Translations under genes and position numbers: made by a program
Notes under the pieces: model-generated
The model's database searches: none
The model's input: the letters and a program-made list of their open reading frames with translations, nothing else
What the model was told of the DNA's origin: nothing
NCBI RefSeq assembly: GCF_900187015.1
Contig: NZ_LT906479.1
Span: forward strand, 4,030,001-4,094,000
Direction: 5' to 3'
Source: Serratia ficaria
GTDB lineage: Bacteria > Pseudomonadota > Gammaproteobacteria > Enterobacterales > Enterobacteriaceae
Length of the DNA stretch: 64,000 bases
In this document: piece after piece, positions 18,972-30,016 of the stretch
Position numbering within the stretch: position 1 is the first letter of the stretch
Layout of the letters: every line of letters begins with the position of its first letter

Positions 18972-19868
18972 TTATTCGCCCCTGGCGGCCCGCTCGCGCA
19001 GAAAGTCAATGAACGCCCGCACCTTTTCCGGCACGTGGCGGGTATTCGGATACAGCGCGTAAATGCTCTGCGCGGGGAACTGGTGATCCGGCAACAGCAG
19101 GCACAGCCTGCCTGCGGCGATGTCCGCCCGCACCAGCCACTCCGGCAGCAGCGCCACGCCGGCGCCGTGCAGGGCGAACGCCAGCAGCGCCGCCGCGCTG
19201 TCGCCCATCAGCATGGCGGCGCCCTCCACCTTGAACAGTACCGCCTGCCGCTGCGGGGTAATCACCTGCCAACTGAGCGGCGAACTGAGGCGGCTGTGGG
19301 CGATCCATTGCGCCAGCGCCAGCTGCGGCAAAGAATCGATCGGCCGTCGGGCCAGATAGGCCGGCGAAGCCACCGGCAAAATAGCGAAGCTGTCGAGCAG
19401 CGCCGCCCGATGGCTGGAGTCCGCCAGCTGCCCCAAACGAATGGCGACGTCGAAACGCTCCGCGATCAAATCGGCATGATAAGAAGAAGAAACATGCTGA
19501 ATGCGCAGGCGCGGATGCAGCTGAGAGAATGCCGCCAGCGCCGGCACCACCGTTCGCGCGCCGTATTCGGGGGTGCTGGTGATGCGCAGCACGCCGCTCA
19601 AGCCCCGGTGATCGCGTCGCACGTCGTCCAGCGCATTTTCCGCCTCCTGCAGCAGCTGCAGGCTGCGCTGATAGAAACGCGCGCCGGCGTCGGTCAGCGA
19701 CAGCCGCCGGGTACTGCGCGCCAGCAATGATACCCCCAGCTCGTTCTCCAGCTGTTTGACGTTGAAGCTCACCACCGCCTTGGTTTGCCCCAGCGTCACC
19801 GCCGCCGCGGTAAAGCTCCCGGCGTCCACCACCGCCACAAAGATCGCCAGACGCTGCAGATTCAGCAT
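18972..19868 (-). CDS. LysR family transcriptional regulator
   Basis: A 298-residue regulator. The start at 19868 (MLNLQRLAIFVAVVDAGSF) opens the HTH domain at the usual position. An in-frame ATG at 19976 would add 36 unrelated residues. The recognition helix lies in TLGQTKAVVSFNVKQLENELG. The C-terminal effector domain includes RRDHRGLSGVLRITSTPEYG. It is divergent from the MFS gene at 19975 with a 106-bp shared promoter region, so that gene is the likely target. The effector is unknown. Confidence 0.92.
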   Translation of the reverse strand: MLNLQRLAIFVAVVDAGSFTAAAVTLGQTKAVVSFNVKQLENELGVSLLARSTRRLSLTDAGARFYQRSLQLLQEAENALDDVRRDHRGLSGVLRITSTPEYGARTVVPALAAFSQLHPRLRIQHVSSSYHADLIAERFDVAIRLGQLADSSHRAALLDSFAILPVASPAYLARRPIDSLPQLALAQWIAHSRLSSPLSWQVITPQRQAVLFKVEGAAMLMGDSAAALLAFALHGAGVALLPEWLVRADIAAGRLCLLLPDHQFPAQSIYALYPNTRHVPEKVRAFIDFLRERAARGE

Positions 19869-19974
19869 ATCATTCGCCCTGATTGTCAAAATTATTTTGA
19901 CAGTGTAATCGCCGGCAACCGATTTATCCGCACTTTTTCCGCCGCTACACTGCACGCCTTCAACCGGAGGCTTC

Positions 19975-21354
19975 ATGTCCTATCGCAGCAAAGTGGCAAT
20001 CGTCTATCTGCTCGGCTTTTTTGTCGATCTGATCAACATGTTTATCGCCAACGTCGCCTACCCGGCCATCGGCCAGGCCCTGCGCGCGTCGGTCAGCCAA
20101 CTGGCCTGGGTCAGCAACGGCTATATCCTCGGCCTGACGCTGGTGATCCCGCTCAGCGCCTGGCTGGCGCAGCGCATCGGCGGACGCCGGGTGTTCCTGC
20201 TGTCGCTGGCCCTCTTTATGCTGGCTACTGCGGCGGCGGGCAACGCCGGCTCCCTCGGCGCGCTGATTGGCTGGCGGGTATTGCAGGGCATGGGCGGCGG
20301 CTTGCTGATCCCCATCGGCCAGACGCTGACCTACCGGCTGTACCGCAGCCATGAGCGCGCCGGGCTCTCGGCCGCCATTATGCTGGTCGGCCTGCTGGCA
20401 CCGGCGCTGTCGCCGGCGCTGGGCGGCTGGATCGTCGATCGGCTGGACTGGCGCTGGGTGTTCTTCGCCAACCTGCCGCTGGCGGCGCTGGCGCTGCTGC
20501 TGGCCGCGCTGTGGCTGCGCGCCGACGCCCCGGCCGCGGAGCGCAAGCCGCTCGACGCCGGCGGGTTGTTCAGCGCCTGCATCGCCCTGACGCTGCTGCT
20601 GCTCGGCCTGACCCGGCTGAGCGAATCAGGCCATCAGGGCTCCGGCGCCTTGCTGCTGGCGATCGGCGCGCTGACGTTCGGCTATTATCTGCGCCGCAGC
20701 CTGCGCATCCCGCAGCCGCTGCTGAACCTGCGCCTGATGGGCGATCCGCTGCTGCGCAGCGCCATGATGATTTATCAGTGCATTCCCGGGTTGTTTATCG
20801 GCGTCAGCCTGGTGGCGATGCTGTACCTGCAAAACCAGCTCGGCATGCCTGCCGCCCAGGTCGGCGCCCTGATGTTGCCCTGGTCGCTGGCGTCGTTTCT
20901 GGCCATCGCCCTGACCGGCAAAACCTTCAACCGCCTCGGCCCGCGCCCGCTATTGCTGATCGGCTGCCTGCTGCAGGGGCTGGGCATCCTGGCGCTGGCG
21001 CAAATCACCGCGGCCGACCAACGGGCGCTGCAGCTGGCCGCCTTCGCGCTGATGGGGTTGGGCGGCAGCCTGTGCAGCAGCACCGCGCAAAGCAGCGCCT
21101 TTCTGCACATCCCCGACGGCCAGCTGGCCGACGCCAGCGCGCTGTGGAATATCAACCGTCAGCTGAGCTTTTGCCTGGGCGTCGCGCTGCTCAGCCTGCT
21201 GCTGAACCTGCTGCTGGGCGGCTTGCCGCCGGCCGCCGCCTATCGATACTGTTTTTACCTCGCCGCCGCCAGCACGCTGATCCCGATGCTGCTGTGCCTG
21301 CGCATCGCCAACCGCGCCATCGTGCGCCACCTTCATGCTCAACAGGAAAAGTGA
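19975..21354 (+). CDS. MFS transporter, DHA2-like drug resistance family
   Basis: A 459-residue membrane protein with about 14 hydrophobic segments. The first, FFVDLINMFIANVAYPAIGQ, and the motif C-like GLLAPALSPALGGWIVDRLDWRWVFF after TM5 are typical of DHA2 exporters of the EmrB/QacA type. It probably exports toxic compounds by proton antiport. It is divergent from a LysR gene, and its stop overlaps the ATG of the next gene (ATGA). In E. coli the position next to asr is held by the MFS gene ynfM, but this protein is longer and of a different MFS type. Confidence 0.88.
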   Translation: MSYRSKVAIVYLLGFFVDLINMFIANVAYPAIGQALRASVSQLAWVSNGYILGLTLVIPLSAWLAQRIGGRRVFLLSLALFMLATAAAGNAGSLGALIGWRVLQGMGGGLLIPIGQTLTYRLYRSHERAGLSAAIMLVGLLAPALSPALGGWIVDRLDWRWVFFANLPLAALALLLAALWLRADAPAAERKPLDAGGLFSACIALTLLLLGLTRLSESGHQGSGALLLAIGALTFGYYLRRSLRIPQPLLNLRLMGDPLLRSAMMIYQCIPGLFIGVSLVAMLYLQNQLGMPAAQVGALMLPWSLASFLAIALTGKTFNRLGPRPLLLIGCLLQGLGILALAQITAADQRALQLAAFALMGLGGSLCSSTAQSSAFLHIPDGQLADASALWNINRQLSFCLGVALLSLLLNLLLGGLPPAAAYRYCFYLAAASTLIPMLLCLRIANRAIVRHLHAQQEK

Positions 21355-21734
21355 TGAACCGTTATTTTACCGAAGTGATCGACGCCCATCTCGCGATTGA
21401 AAACTGGCTGGAAAAGGGCCAGGGAGATGAACACGCGCTGCTGGCGCGCTTCGAACCGGACTTCAGCATGATTGCGCTGAACGGCGGCAGGCTGAACTTC
21501 GCCGCGCTGAGCGCCTTTTTCCGCGCGCATCGCGCCGCCAAACCGGGATTGGCCATTGCCATTGAAGAGATGGTGCTGGTGGCCGAATGGCCGACGGGGG
21601 CGGTGGTCAGCTACCGGGAAAGGCAGAGCCTGCCCGGGCAGGCGCCGACGCTGCGCCATTCCACGGTGGTATTTGAACAGCGGCCAGGCGGCCTGGGCTG
21701 GCGGCATCTGCATGAGACCGCCATTGCACCATAA
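21354..21734 (+). CDS. Small SnoaL/DUF4440-like protein
   Basis: A 126-residue protein whose ATG overlaps the MFS stop, indicating translational coupling. The cone-shaped alpha+beta fold is suggested by a helical N-terminus (YFTEVIDAHLAIENWLEKGQG), FEPDFSMIALNGGRLNFAALSAFF, and a strand-rich end (LRHSTVVFEQRPGGLGWRHLHE). The same order occurs in small nuclear transport factor 2-like enzymes and binding proteins. The ligand is unknown. It ends one base before the stop of the convergent ydgU gene. Confidence 0.75.
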   Translation: MNRYFTEVIDAHLAIENWLEKGQGDEHALLARFEPDFSMIALNGGRLNFAALSAFFRAHRAAKPGLAIAIEEMVLVAEWPTGAVVSYRERQSLPGQAPTLRHSTVVFEQRPGGLGWRHLHETAIAP

Positions 21735-21833
21735 TCACCGGAAGCCGTCGGCCAAAAACAGTTCCCAGCCGACGATCAGCCCGCACAGGGTGACGGCGCT
21801 GAAAATCACTTCGAACAGATAGCGATTGATCAT
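21735..21833 (-). CDS. ydgU: Small membrane protein YdgU, downstream of asr
   Basis: A 32-residue protein beginning MINRYLFEVIFSAVTLCGLI, then VGWELFLADGFR. It has one hydrophobic helix after a short basic N-terminus. It resembles E. coli YdgU (RY.FE.I...LC.LI), which lies directly behind asr and is induced by acid. Strand and position are conserved here. A GAGG lies about 9 nt before the ATG. A hairpin with a T run (21854-21878) separates it from asr, so expression would depend on read-through. The gene abuts the stop of the convergent SnoaL-like gene. Confidence 0.68.
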   Translation of the reverse strand: MINRYLFEVIFSAVTLCGLIVGWELFLADGFR

Positions 21834-21853
21834 CCCGACGTGGCCTCAAAAGA

Positions 21854-21878
21854 AAACACCCGGGGGGACCGGGTGTTT
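21854..21878 (-). terminator. Hairpin between asr and ydgU
   Basis: Read leftward, a 10-bp stem (AAACACCCGG / CCGGGTGTTT, 5-nt loop) is followed by TTCTTTT. It would end most asr transcripts before ydgU. Confidence 0.8.
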
Positions 21879-21928
21879 GAGCACTGGCTAGACCATGCGG
21901 AGCCGGCTGGCCCGCACGCTTCAGCTGA

Positions 21929-22237
21929 TTACGCTTTTTTAGCGGCTTTTTTGTGGTGTTTCTTAGCGGCCTGGGCTTTCTGCACCGGCGCTTTTTTGTG
22001 GTGCTTTTTAGCGGCCTGGGCTTTCTGAGCCGGGGCTTTTTTGCTGGCTTTCTTGTGCGCTTTCTTGTGGTGAGTCGCTTTGGCAGGCGCTTTCTCAGCG
22101 GCGGCAGCCGGCGCGGCGGCAGTGGTGGTCGCAGCCGGCGCCGTGGTTGCCGGCGCGGAAGCCGCGGTATCGGCAGCGAAAGCAACGGAAGACAGGCCCA
22201 TAGTGGCGGCGACGATCAGCGCTAATACTTTTTTCAT
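21929..22237 (-). CDS. asr: Acid shock protein Asr
   Basis: A 102-residue periplasmic protein. The signal peptide [21 protein letters not shown] is followed by an Ala/Thr-rich part and then Lys/His/Ala-rich repeats. [18 protein letters not shown] occurs twice in tandem. The repeated low-complexity basic mature part is typical of Asr, which protects the periplasm at low pH. The start at 22237 opens the signal peptide. An RstA-type box lies about 100 bp upstream. The two repeats are also repeated in the DNA, so copy number may vary between strains. Confidence 0.93.
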   Translation of the reverse strand: MKKVLALIVAATMGLSSVAFAADTAASAPATTAPAATTTAAAPAAAAEKAPAKATHHKKAHKKASKKAPAQKAQAAKKHHKKAPVQKAQAAKKHHKKAAKKA

Positions 22238-22338
22238 TTTTAATTCCTCAGAGTGTTGTTTCGGTAAGCCCCGGTGGAGCCGTTGAACAGAGAATAGAGG
22301 AATCGCCGACGCCCTTCCGTGAGTGATTGGTTTCGCCG

Positions 22339-22352
22339 AGTAACCAAATGTA
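22339..22352 (-). promoter_or_regulatory. RstA box upstream of asr
   Basis: On the minus strand, TACATTTGGTTACT matches 13 of 14 positions of the RstA consensus TACATNTNGTTACA. E. coli asr is activated by RstA under acid, and its promoter has such a box. The distance to the asr ATG is about 100 bp. Confidence 0.75.
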
Positions 22353-22465
22353 CAACGGGGGCCGGCGTCGCGAACGATGCCGAACGTGCGGTTTTTTCCG
22401 TGATCGGCAACACAGTTTGGAAACTGGTCTATGCTTAACAGACATGTGTCGAAATGGAGAGCCGA

Positions 22466-22774
22466 ATGTTTAAGAAAACGGAAAAGACAGAACGCGATAT
22501 CGATCAGGACGTTACCCTGCTGGCTGATACGCTGGATGAAGTGCTGCGCGAGTCCGGCGACAAGACCAAAGAGGAATTGAAGGAGCTGCATAACAAAGCA
22601 AAAGGCGTACTGCGTGACGCCAGAGCGCGCTTCAACGGTTCCAGCAGCCTGACACAGCACGCGCGAGATGCCGTCGAACATGCCGACAGCTATGTGCGCG
22701 ACAAACCTTGGCAGGGCGTGGGGATCGGTGCCGCCGTCGGCATCGTGCTCGGCGTGCTGCTGGCCCGGCGTTAA
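22466..22774 (+). CDS. ygaM: DUF883 family membrane-anchored protein YgaM (ElaB/YqjD type)
   Basis: A 102-residue protein with an acidic helical N-terminal region ([21 protein letters not shown]). A C-terminal tail anchor ([23 protein letters not shown]) follows, as in ElaB, YqjD and YgaM. Members of the family attach stationary-phase ribosomes to the inner membrane. YgaM is chosen because it precedes nrdHIEF and lies beyond ygaC, as in E. coli. The start at 22466 (MFKKTEK) follows GGAGAGCCGA. The nearest paralogue, ElaB, is also similar. Confidence 0.82.
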   Translation: MFKKTEKTERDIDQDVTLLADTLDEVLRESGDKTKEELKELHNKAKGVLRDARARFNGSSSLTQHARDAVEHADSYVRDKPWQGVGIGAAVGIVLGVLLARR

Positions 22775-22813
22775 CACCCCTTGCAGTCATAAAGATAAAA
22801 CAGATGTGCGTCT

Positions 22814-22835
22814 GGCCCGCGGGAAACCGCGGGCC
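22814..22835. terminator. Convergent hairpin between ygaM and the MocR gene
   Basis: A perfect 9-bp stem (GGCCCGCGG / CCGCGGGCC) with a GAAA tetraloop. It fills the gap between the two convergent stops. The T runs are weak (GTTTAATTT). Confidence 0.65.
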
Positions 22836-22837
22836 GT

Positions 22838-24271
22838 TTAATTTGCGCCGTCGAACAGGGCTTGCAAACGCGCCACCGCCCGCTCGGCCTCTTCGCGCCT
22901 GGTAAAATTGGCGAACCCCAGCAACAACCCCTGCCCCGCCCCGGGGGTTATCCGCCAGTCCGACAGCGCCTGCACCGCCAACCCCTGCCGCCAGGCCCGC
23001 GCCGCCAGCCGCGCATCCTGCCCCTCGTCGCGCAGGCGCACCAGCAGCTGAATGCCGCCGGGTTGCGGCGCCACCGTCAAATGCGCGCCCAGTTGCCGCT
23101 CCAGCGCCTGCGCCAGCCATTCACGCCGTTCCCGATACAGCGGCCGCATGCGCTTGAGGTGGCGGTAGAAGTGCCCCTGATTGATGAAATCCGCCACGCC
23201 GGCCTGCAGCAGCGGCGAACAGCCGCAGCCGCGCAGCCGGCTGGTGCGGGCGAACGCCTCCGTCAGCCCGGCCGGCACCACCAGGTAAGCCATGCGCAGC
23301 GCCGGGAACAAGGTTTTGCTGAAGGTGCCGGCATACAGCACTCGCCCCTGGCGATCGAGGCTTTTCAGCGGCGGCAGCGGCCGCCCGTGATAGCGGAACT
23401 CGCTGTCGTAGTCATCCTCGAAAATCCATGCCGAACGCCGCTGCGCCCAGTCCAGCAGCGCCATTCTCCGCGCCAGGCTGAGCGACACCCCGAGCGGGCT
23501 TTGGTGAGTCGGCGTCACTATCGCCAGGCGCGCCCGCGGCGCCGCGGCGATGCCGGCGGCAACCGCCATCCCCTGCCCATCGACCGGCACCGCCACCGCC
23601 CGCATGCCGGCGGCGCGCAACAGCGGCAACGTCACCGGGTAGCCGGGATCCTCCAGCCACGCCTCATCCCCCGGCTGCAGCAAGGTGTCGAGCACCAGAT
23701 CCAACATGGCCGGGTAACCGGCGCAGATGAAGACTTGTTCCGGCTGACAGCGAATGCCGCGCGACAGGTGCAGGTAATTGGCGATCGCCTCGCGCAGTTC
23801 CGGCTGGCCATTGGCCGGCGGCAGCGCCAGCGAGGCGGCGGTGGCGCTGCGCAGCAGGCGGGAGACGATACGCTGCCACTGCGCGCGCGGAAAGGCGTCC
23901 AGCGCCGGCAGGCCCAGCTGGAACGGCTGCAGCATACCCTGGGGATGCAGCGGATCGGCCACCGGCATCGGCAATGGCTGCGCCGGCGACGCGCCGCCCT
24001 GCGGCAAAGGCCGCAGCTGCGGCGAGACATAGGTACCCGCCTGCCCGCGGCTTTGCAAAAAACCTTCGGCGATCAGCTGACCGTAAGCGCTTTCCACCGT
24101 GGCGCGCGCCACGCCCAGATCGCTGGCCAACCCGCGCACCGACGGCAGGCGGCTGCCCGCCGCCAGCGCGCCCCGTTCGATGCCGTCTTTTATCCGCAGA
24201 TAAATCTGCCGGTACAGCGGTTCGGCCAGCCGACTGTCCAGCCGCAGAGAGGAAAGGAATTGGCGCATCAT
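22838..24271 (-). CDS. MocR-type GntR regulator with an aminotransferase domain (PdxR-like)
   Basis: A 477-residue fusion of an N-terminal GntR winged helix (residues about 10-80: PLYRQIYLRIKDGIERGALAAGSRLPS, then GVARATVESAYGQLIAEGFL) and a fold-type I aminotransferase domain. The PLP-lysine motif is YAGTFSKTLFPALRMAYLV. Such regulators sense pyridoxal phosphate or an amino compound. It is divergent from the AhpD-like gene at 24368 with 96 bp between, so that gene is its probable target. The C-terminal half lacks nothing obvious for PLP binding. Confidence 0.9.
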   Translation of the reverse strand: MMRQFLSSLRLDSRLAEPLYRQIYLRIKDGIERGALAAGSRLPSVRGLASDLGVARATVESAYGQLIAEGFLQSRGQAGTYVSPQLRPLPQGGASPAQPLPMPVADPLHPQGMLQPFQLGLPALDAFPRAQWQRIVSRLLRSATAASLALPPANGQPELREAIANYLHLSRGIRCQPEQVFICAGYPAMLDLVLDTLLQPGDEAWLEDPGYPVTLPLLRAAGMRAVAVPVDGQGMAVAAGIAAAPRARLAIVTPTHQSPLGVSLSLARRMALLDWAQRRSAWIFEDDYDSEFRYHGRPLPPLKSLDRQGRVLYAGTFSKTLFPALRMAYLVVPAGLTEAFARTSRLRGCGCSPLLQAGVADFINQGHFYRHLKRMRPLYRERREWLAQALERQLGAHLTVAPQPGGIQLLVRLRDEGQDARLAARAWRQGLAVQALSDWRITPGAGQGLLLGFANFTRREEAERAVARLQALFDGAN

Positions 24272-24367
24272 GGCCCGGTCAAATAATCATTTTATGGCCC
24301 TATAGCATAGACCATATCAACGCTAAAGTAGCCGCATGATTTCGTTATCCACCGACTGAGGTTGACC

Positions 24368-24799
24368 ATGATTAAGCAACGCTTGCAGTACGCCGAACTC
24401 TCTCCCGCGCCCTACAAAGGCCTGGTAAACGCGCTGATGGCGCTGGAAAAAGGGGCGCTGGACAAGGCGACCGTCGAGCTGATGTTCATGCGCGTTTCGC
24501 AGATCAACGGCTGCGCCTACTGCCTGGACATGCACGGCAAGGCGCTGCGCGAAAGCGGCTTCAGCAACGCCAGGCTGGATACGCTGGCGGGCTGGCGCGT
24601 CAGCCATGAGTTCAGCGAGCGCGAGCGCGCCGCGCTGGCATGGGCGGAGTCGGTCACGCTGATCGCCGCCACCGGCGCGCCGGACAGCGCATTCGACGCG
24701 CTGAAAACGCATTTTAGCGATGCCGAGATCGCCGATCTGACCTTCGCCATCAGCATCATGAACGCCTTCAACCGGCTGGCGGTCAGCATGCGCCAATGA
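24368..24799 (+). CDS. Carboxymuconolactone decarboxylase family protein (AhpD-like)
   Basis: A 143-residue all-helical protein. The AhpD redox motif INGCAYCLDMHG (CxxC followed by His) lies at residues about 45-56. The first ATG at 24368 starts MIKQRLQYAE. A TTG two codons upstream is in frame but unnecessary. It may act as a peroxidase or thiol-disulphide helper. The divergent MocR gene is the likely regulator. Confidence 0.88.
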   Translation: MIKQRLQYAELSPAPYKGLVNALMALEKGALDKATVELMFMRVSQINGCAYCLDMHGKALRESGFSNARLDTLAGWRVSHEFSERERAALAWAESVTLIAATGAPDSAFDALKTHFSDAEIADLTFAISIMNAFNRLAVSMRQ

Positions 24800-24813
24800 T
24801 CGACCGCGCTTTC

Positions 24814-24838
24814 CCCCTCTCGCCGCGAGAGGGGTTTT
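24814..24838 (+). terminator. Terminator of the AhpD-like gene
   Basis: A 9-bp stem (CCCCTCTCG / CGAGAGGGG) with a CCG loop and TTTT directly after. Confidence 0.85.
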
Positions 24839-24917
24839 CCCCCGAAAACCGCCCGCAAAAAAATTTTCCTCATGCTTTATCCAGCCCCGCCGCGGCCTGC
24901 GCGCAAAAACCGCCAAA

Positions 24918-24964
24918 ACACCATATATAGCGTGGTTGATAAAATAAATATCAACATATAGTAT
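24918..24964. promoter_or_regulatory. Pair of NrdR boxes upstream of nrdHIEF
   Basis: ACACCATATATAGCGT (24918-24933) and TATCAACATATAGTAT (24949-24964) match the NrdR box ACACWATATATWGTGT. The first fits closely; the second is weaker (about 11 of 16). Starts are 31 bp apart, the three-turn spacing required for NrdR. The pair ends about 115 bp before nrdH, so NrdR repression of this class Ib reductase is expected. Confidence 0.8.
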
Positions 24965-25073
24965 TCATTGTATCGACCGCAGGGACAGCAGCGCGGCTGA
25001 TAACGCCGTCAGAAACGCCGAACAATGCTCCGTTATCTGACTTGTCCGCCTTTCCTTCAGCTTAAAAGGTAAA

Positions 25074-25094
25074 TGCGAATCATGAGCATTATTA
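25074..25094 (+). promoter_or_regulatory. Fur-like box overlapping the nrdH start
   Basis: TGCGAATCATGAGCA (25074-25088) matches 11 of 14 specified positions of the 7-1-7 Fur consensus TGATAATNATTATCA. A second copy shifted by 6 bp (to 25094) matches about 10. Two overlapping boxes are the usual Fur arrangement. E. coli nrdHIEF is Fur-repressed. Overlap with the start codon is odd for a promoter operator. Confidence 0.5.
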
Positions 25095-25312
25095 TTTACA
25101 GTAAGCCGGACTGTGTCCAGTGCAACGCCACCTATCGCGCATTCGATAAACAGGGGATTGATTATCGGGTGATCGACCTCACCCAGGATCAGCAGGCGCT
25201 GAACCATGTTAAATCGTTAGGTTATCAGCAGGTTCCGGTCATTATCGCCGGTGACGACCATTGGTCCGGCTTCCGGCCGGACAAGATCGGCGCTCTGGCC
25301 CTCGTTTCCTGA
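25082..25312 (+). CDS. nrdH: NrdH glutaredoxin-like protein, reductant for class Ib ribonucleotide reductase
   Basis: A 76-residue thioredoxin-fold protein. The redox CxxC is C11-V-Q-C14. The C-terminal WSGFRPDKI segment is the typical NrdH signature for substrate contact. The start at 25082 ([11 protein letters not shown]) aligns with E. coli NrdH. An in-frame ATG at 25073 adds only three residues. The ribosome site is poor for either. It is the first gene of nrdHIEF, with NrdR and possible Fur control upstream. Confidence 0.95.
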   Translation: MSIIIYSKPDCVQCNATYRAFDKQGIDYRVIDLTQDQQALNHVKSLGYQQVPVIIAGDDHWSGFRPDKIGALALVS

Positions 25313-25320
25313 GGCCGGCC

Positions 25321-25706
25321 ATGAATCCGCTGGTTTACTTCTCCAGCAGTTCGGAGAACACCCACAGGTTCGTTGAAAAGCTGGGATTGCCGGCGATGCG
25401 CATTCCGATCGCCGGCGCCCGCAGCAAGCTGCTGATGGAACGCCCCTACATATTGATCGTGCCCAGCTACGGCGGCGGCAGCGCCGTGGGAGCCGTGCCG
25501 ATCCAGGTGATCCGCTTTCTCAACGATCCGCAGAACCGTTCATACCTGCGCGGCGTTATCGCCGCCGGGAACACCAACTTCGGCGCAGCGTACGGCATTG
25601 CCGGCGATATCATCGCCAAAAAATGCCAGGTGCCTTTTCTCTACCGCTTCGAGCTGCTCGGCACCGTGCAAGACGTTGAAAACGTTAGACAGGGAGTAAC
25701 CGCATT

Positions 25707-25725
<19 letters not shown>
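25321..25725 (+). CDS. nrdI: NrdI flavodoxin-like protein
   Basis: A 134-residue flavoprotein that supplies oxidant for the Mn-tyrosyl radical of NrdF. The N-terminal [17 protein letters not shown] holds the FMN phosphate loop. [14 protein letters not shown] and [18 protein letters not shown] form the remaining flavin loops. It starts 9 bp after nrdH and overlaps nrdE by 19 bp, so the operon is translationally coupled. Confidence 0.96.
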
Positions 25726-28831
<3,106 letters not shown>

Positions 28832-28882
28832 GGAAGGCATCGAGGCTGATTCGTTCACCTCCGTGATTTAGCCGATCATCGG

Positions 28883-28902
28883 GAGCGCGGCTCGCCGCGC
28901 TC
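28883..28902. terminator. Hairpin after nrdF
   Basis: GAGCGCGG-CTCG-CCGCGCTC forms a perfect 8-bp stem between the convergent nrdF and DUF1289 genes. It lacks a T run on either strand. Confidence 0.45.
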
Positions 28903-29111
28903 TACAATATTCTCTTATCACCCTGTTCCGCCCGCTGCCGAATGCGTCGCCAAATCGCGCGCTTTTCTTCGTCGCTTGCGCCTGACCAGGCGGCGATCTC
29001 CGCCAGCGTACGTCGGCATCCCCGGCACTGCTGCGTCTCACCGTCAATCCGGCACAGGCTGACGCAGGGCGATCTCACGCCGTGATGTGGTTGCTGATTG
29101 TCGCCCGCCAT
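28902..29111 (-). CDS. DUF1289 domain protein
   Basis: A 69-residue cytoplasmic protein. Four cysteines (SPCVSLC, QQCRGC) fit the DUF1289 pattern CxxxC...CxxC, a probable metal site. The WSGASDEEKRAIWRRI helix follows. The start at 29111 (MAGDNQQPH) is preferred over 29126. YdhL of E. coli is a relative. It lies downstream of the SDR gene, on the same strand, with a long hairpin between. The function is unknown. Confidence 0.88.
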   Translation of the reverse strand: MAGDNQQPHHGVRSPCVSLCRIDGETQQCRGCRRTLAEIAAWSGASDEEKRAIWRRIRQRAEQGDKRIL

Positions 29112-29131
29112 AAAACGCTCCCGCATGATGT

Positions 29132-29166
29132 CATTCGCCGCAGGATACCCGATCCTGCGGCGAATG
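29132..29166. repeat. 15-bp perfect inverted repeat between the SDR and DUF1289 genes
   Basis: CATTCGCCGCAGGAT, 5-nt loop, then its exact complement ATCCTGCGGCGAATG. It has no T run, so it is a strong hairpin but not a clear intrinsic terminator. Confidence 0.7.
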
Positions 29167-29170
29167 CGGA

Positions 29171-29911
29171 TCAGACGATGCCGCCGTTGGCGCGCAGGGT
29201 TTGCCCGTTGATCCAGGCGCCGTCCGCACCGGCCAGGAATGACACCGCCGCGGCGATATCCTCAGGTTCGCCCAGCCGTTCCAGCGGCGCCATCTTCGCC
29301 AGGCGCTCGATCAGCTCCGGGGTTTTGCCGTCGAGGAACAGGCTGGTGGCGGTCGGCCCCGGCGCGATGGCGTTTACCGTGATATTGCGCCCGCGCAGCT
29401 CTTTCGCCAACACGCTGGTCAGCGCCTCCACCGCCGCCTTGCTGGCGGCGTACATGCCGTAACCCGGCTGCAGCAGCCCCACCACGCTGGAGGAGAAGTT
29501 AATGATGCGGCCGTTGGCGCGCAGGCGCTTAGCCGCCTCGCGCAGGGTGTTGAAGCTGCCCTTCAGGTTGATGTCGATCAGGCGATCCGCCTCGGCGTCG
29601 CTCATTTCCGCTACCGGCGCCAGGGCAATCACCCCGGCGTTGTTGACCAGCACGTCGACGCCGCCGAACGCCTGCTCGGCGCGTTCAAACAGCTGAGCGA
29701 CGGCGGCAGGATCGCTGACGTCGGCTCTGGCGCTCAACGCGCGGCCGCCGCGTTGCTCAATTTTACGCACCAGCTCATCGGCCAGCGCCTGATTGCCGGC
29801 ATAGTTGATAATCACGGTGAAGCCGTCAGCCGCCAGGCGTTCGGCGATGGCGGCGCCGATGCCGCGCGATGCGCCGGTGACAATAGCGACTTGCCGAGTT
29901 TTGTGGTTCAT
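29171..29911 (-). CDS. SDR family oxidoreductase
   Basis: A 246-residue Rossmann-fold enzyme. It shows the classical SDR signature: TGASRGIG (cofactor), NNAG, and the catalytic YxxxK in GMYAASKAAV with an upstream Ser in NFSSSVV. It is probably NADP-dependent, since GASRGIG is followed by basic residues later. The start at 29911 (MNHKTRQ) is preferred to 29947. It is divergent from the LysR gene at 30017, its likely regulator. Substrate unknown. Confidence 0.92.
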   Translation of the reverse strand: MNHKTRQVAIVTGASRGIGAAIAERLAADGFTVIINYAGNQALADELVRKIEQRGGRALSARADVSDPAAVAQLFERAEQAFGGVDVLVNNAGVIALAPVAEMSDAEADRLIDINLKGSFNTLREAAKRLRANGRIINFSSSVVGLLQPGYGMYAASKAAVEALTSVLAKELRGRNITVNAIAPGPTATSLFLDGKTPELIERLAKMAPLERLGEPEDIAAAVSFLAGADGAWINGQTLRANGGIV

Positions 29912-30016
29912 GGGTCTGTCCTCATCGGGTTTATGTGCTGACATCATGCACCTTTCGCCGTTGCGAATAATCCCCTATTATTCGTCATCACCATCCGAAA
30001 TTAGCGAACAATACCC

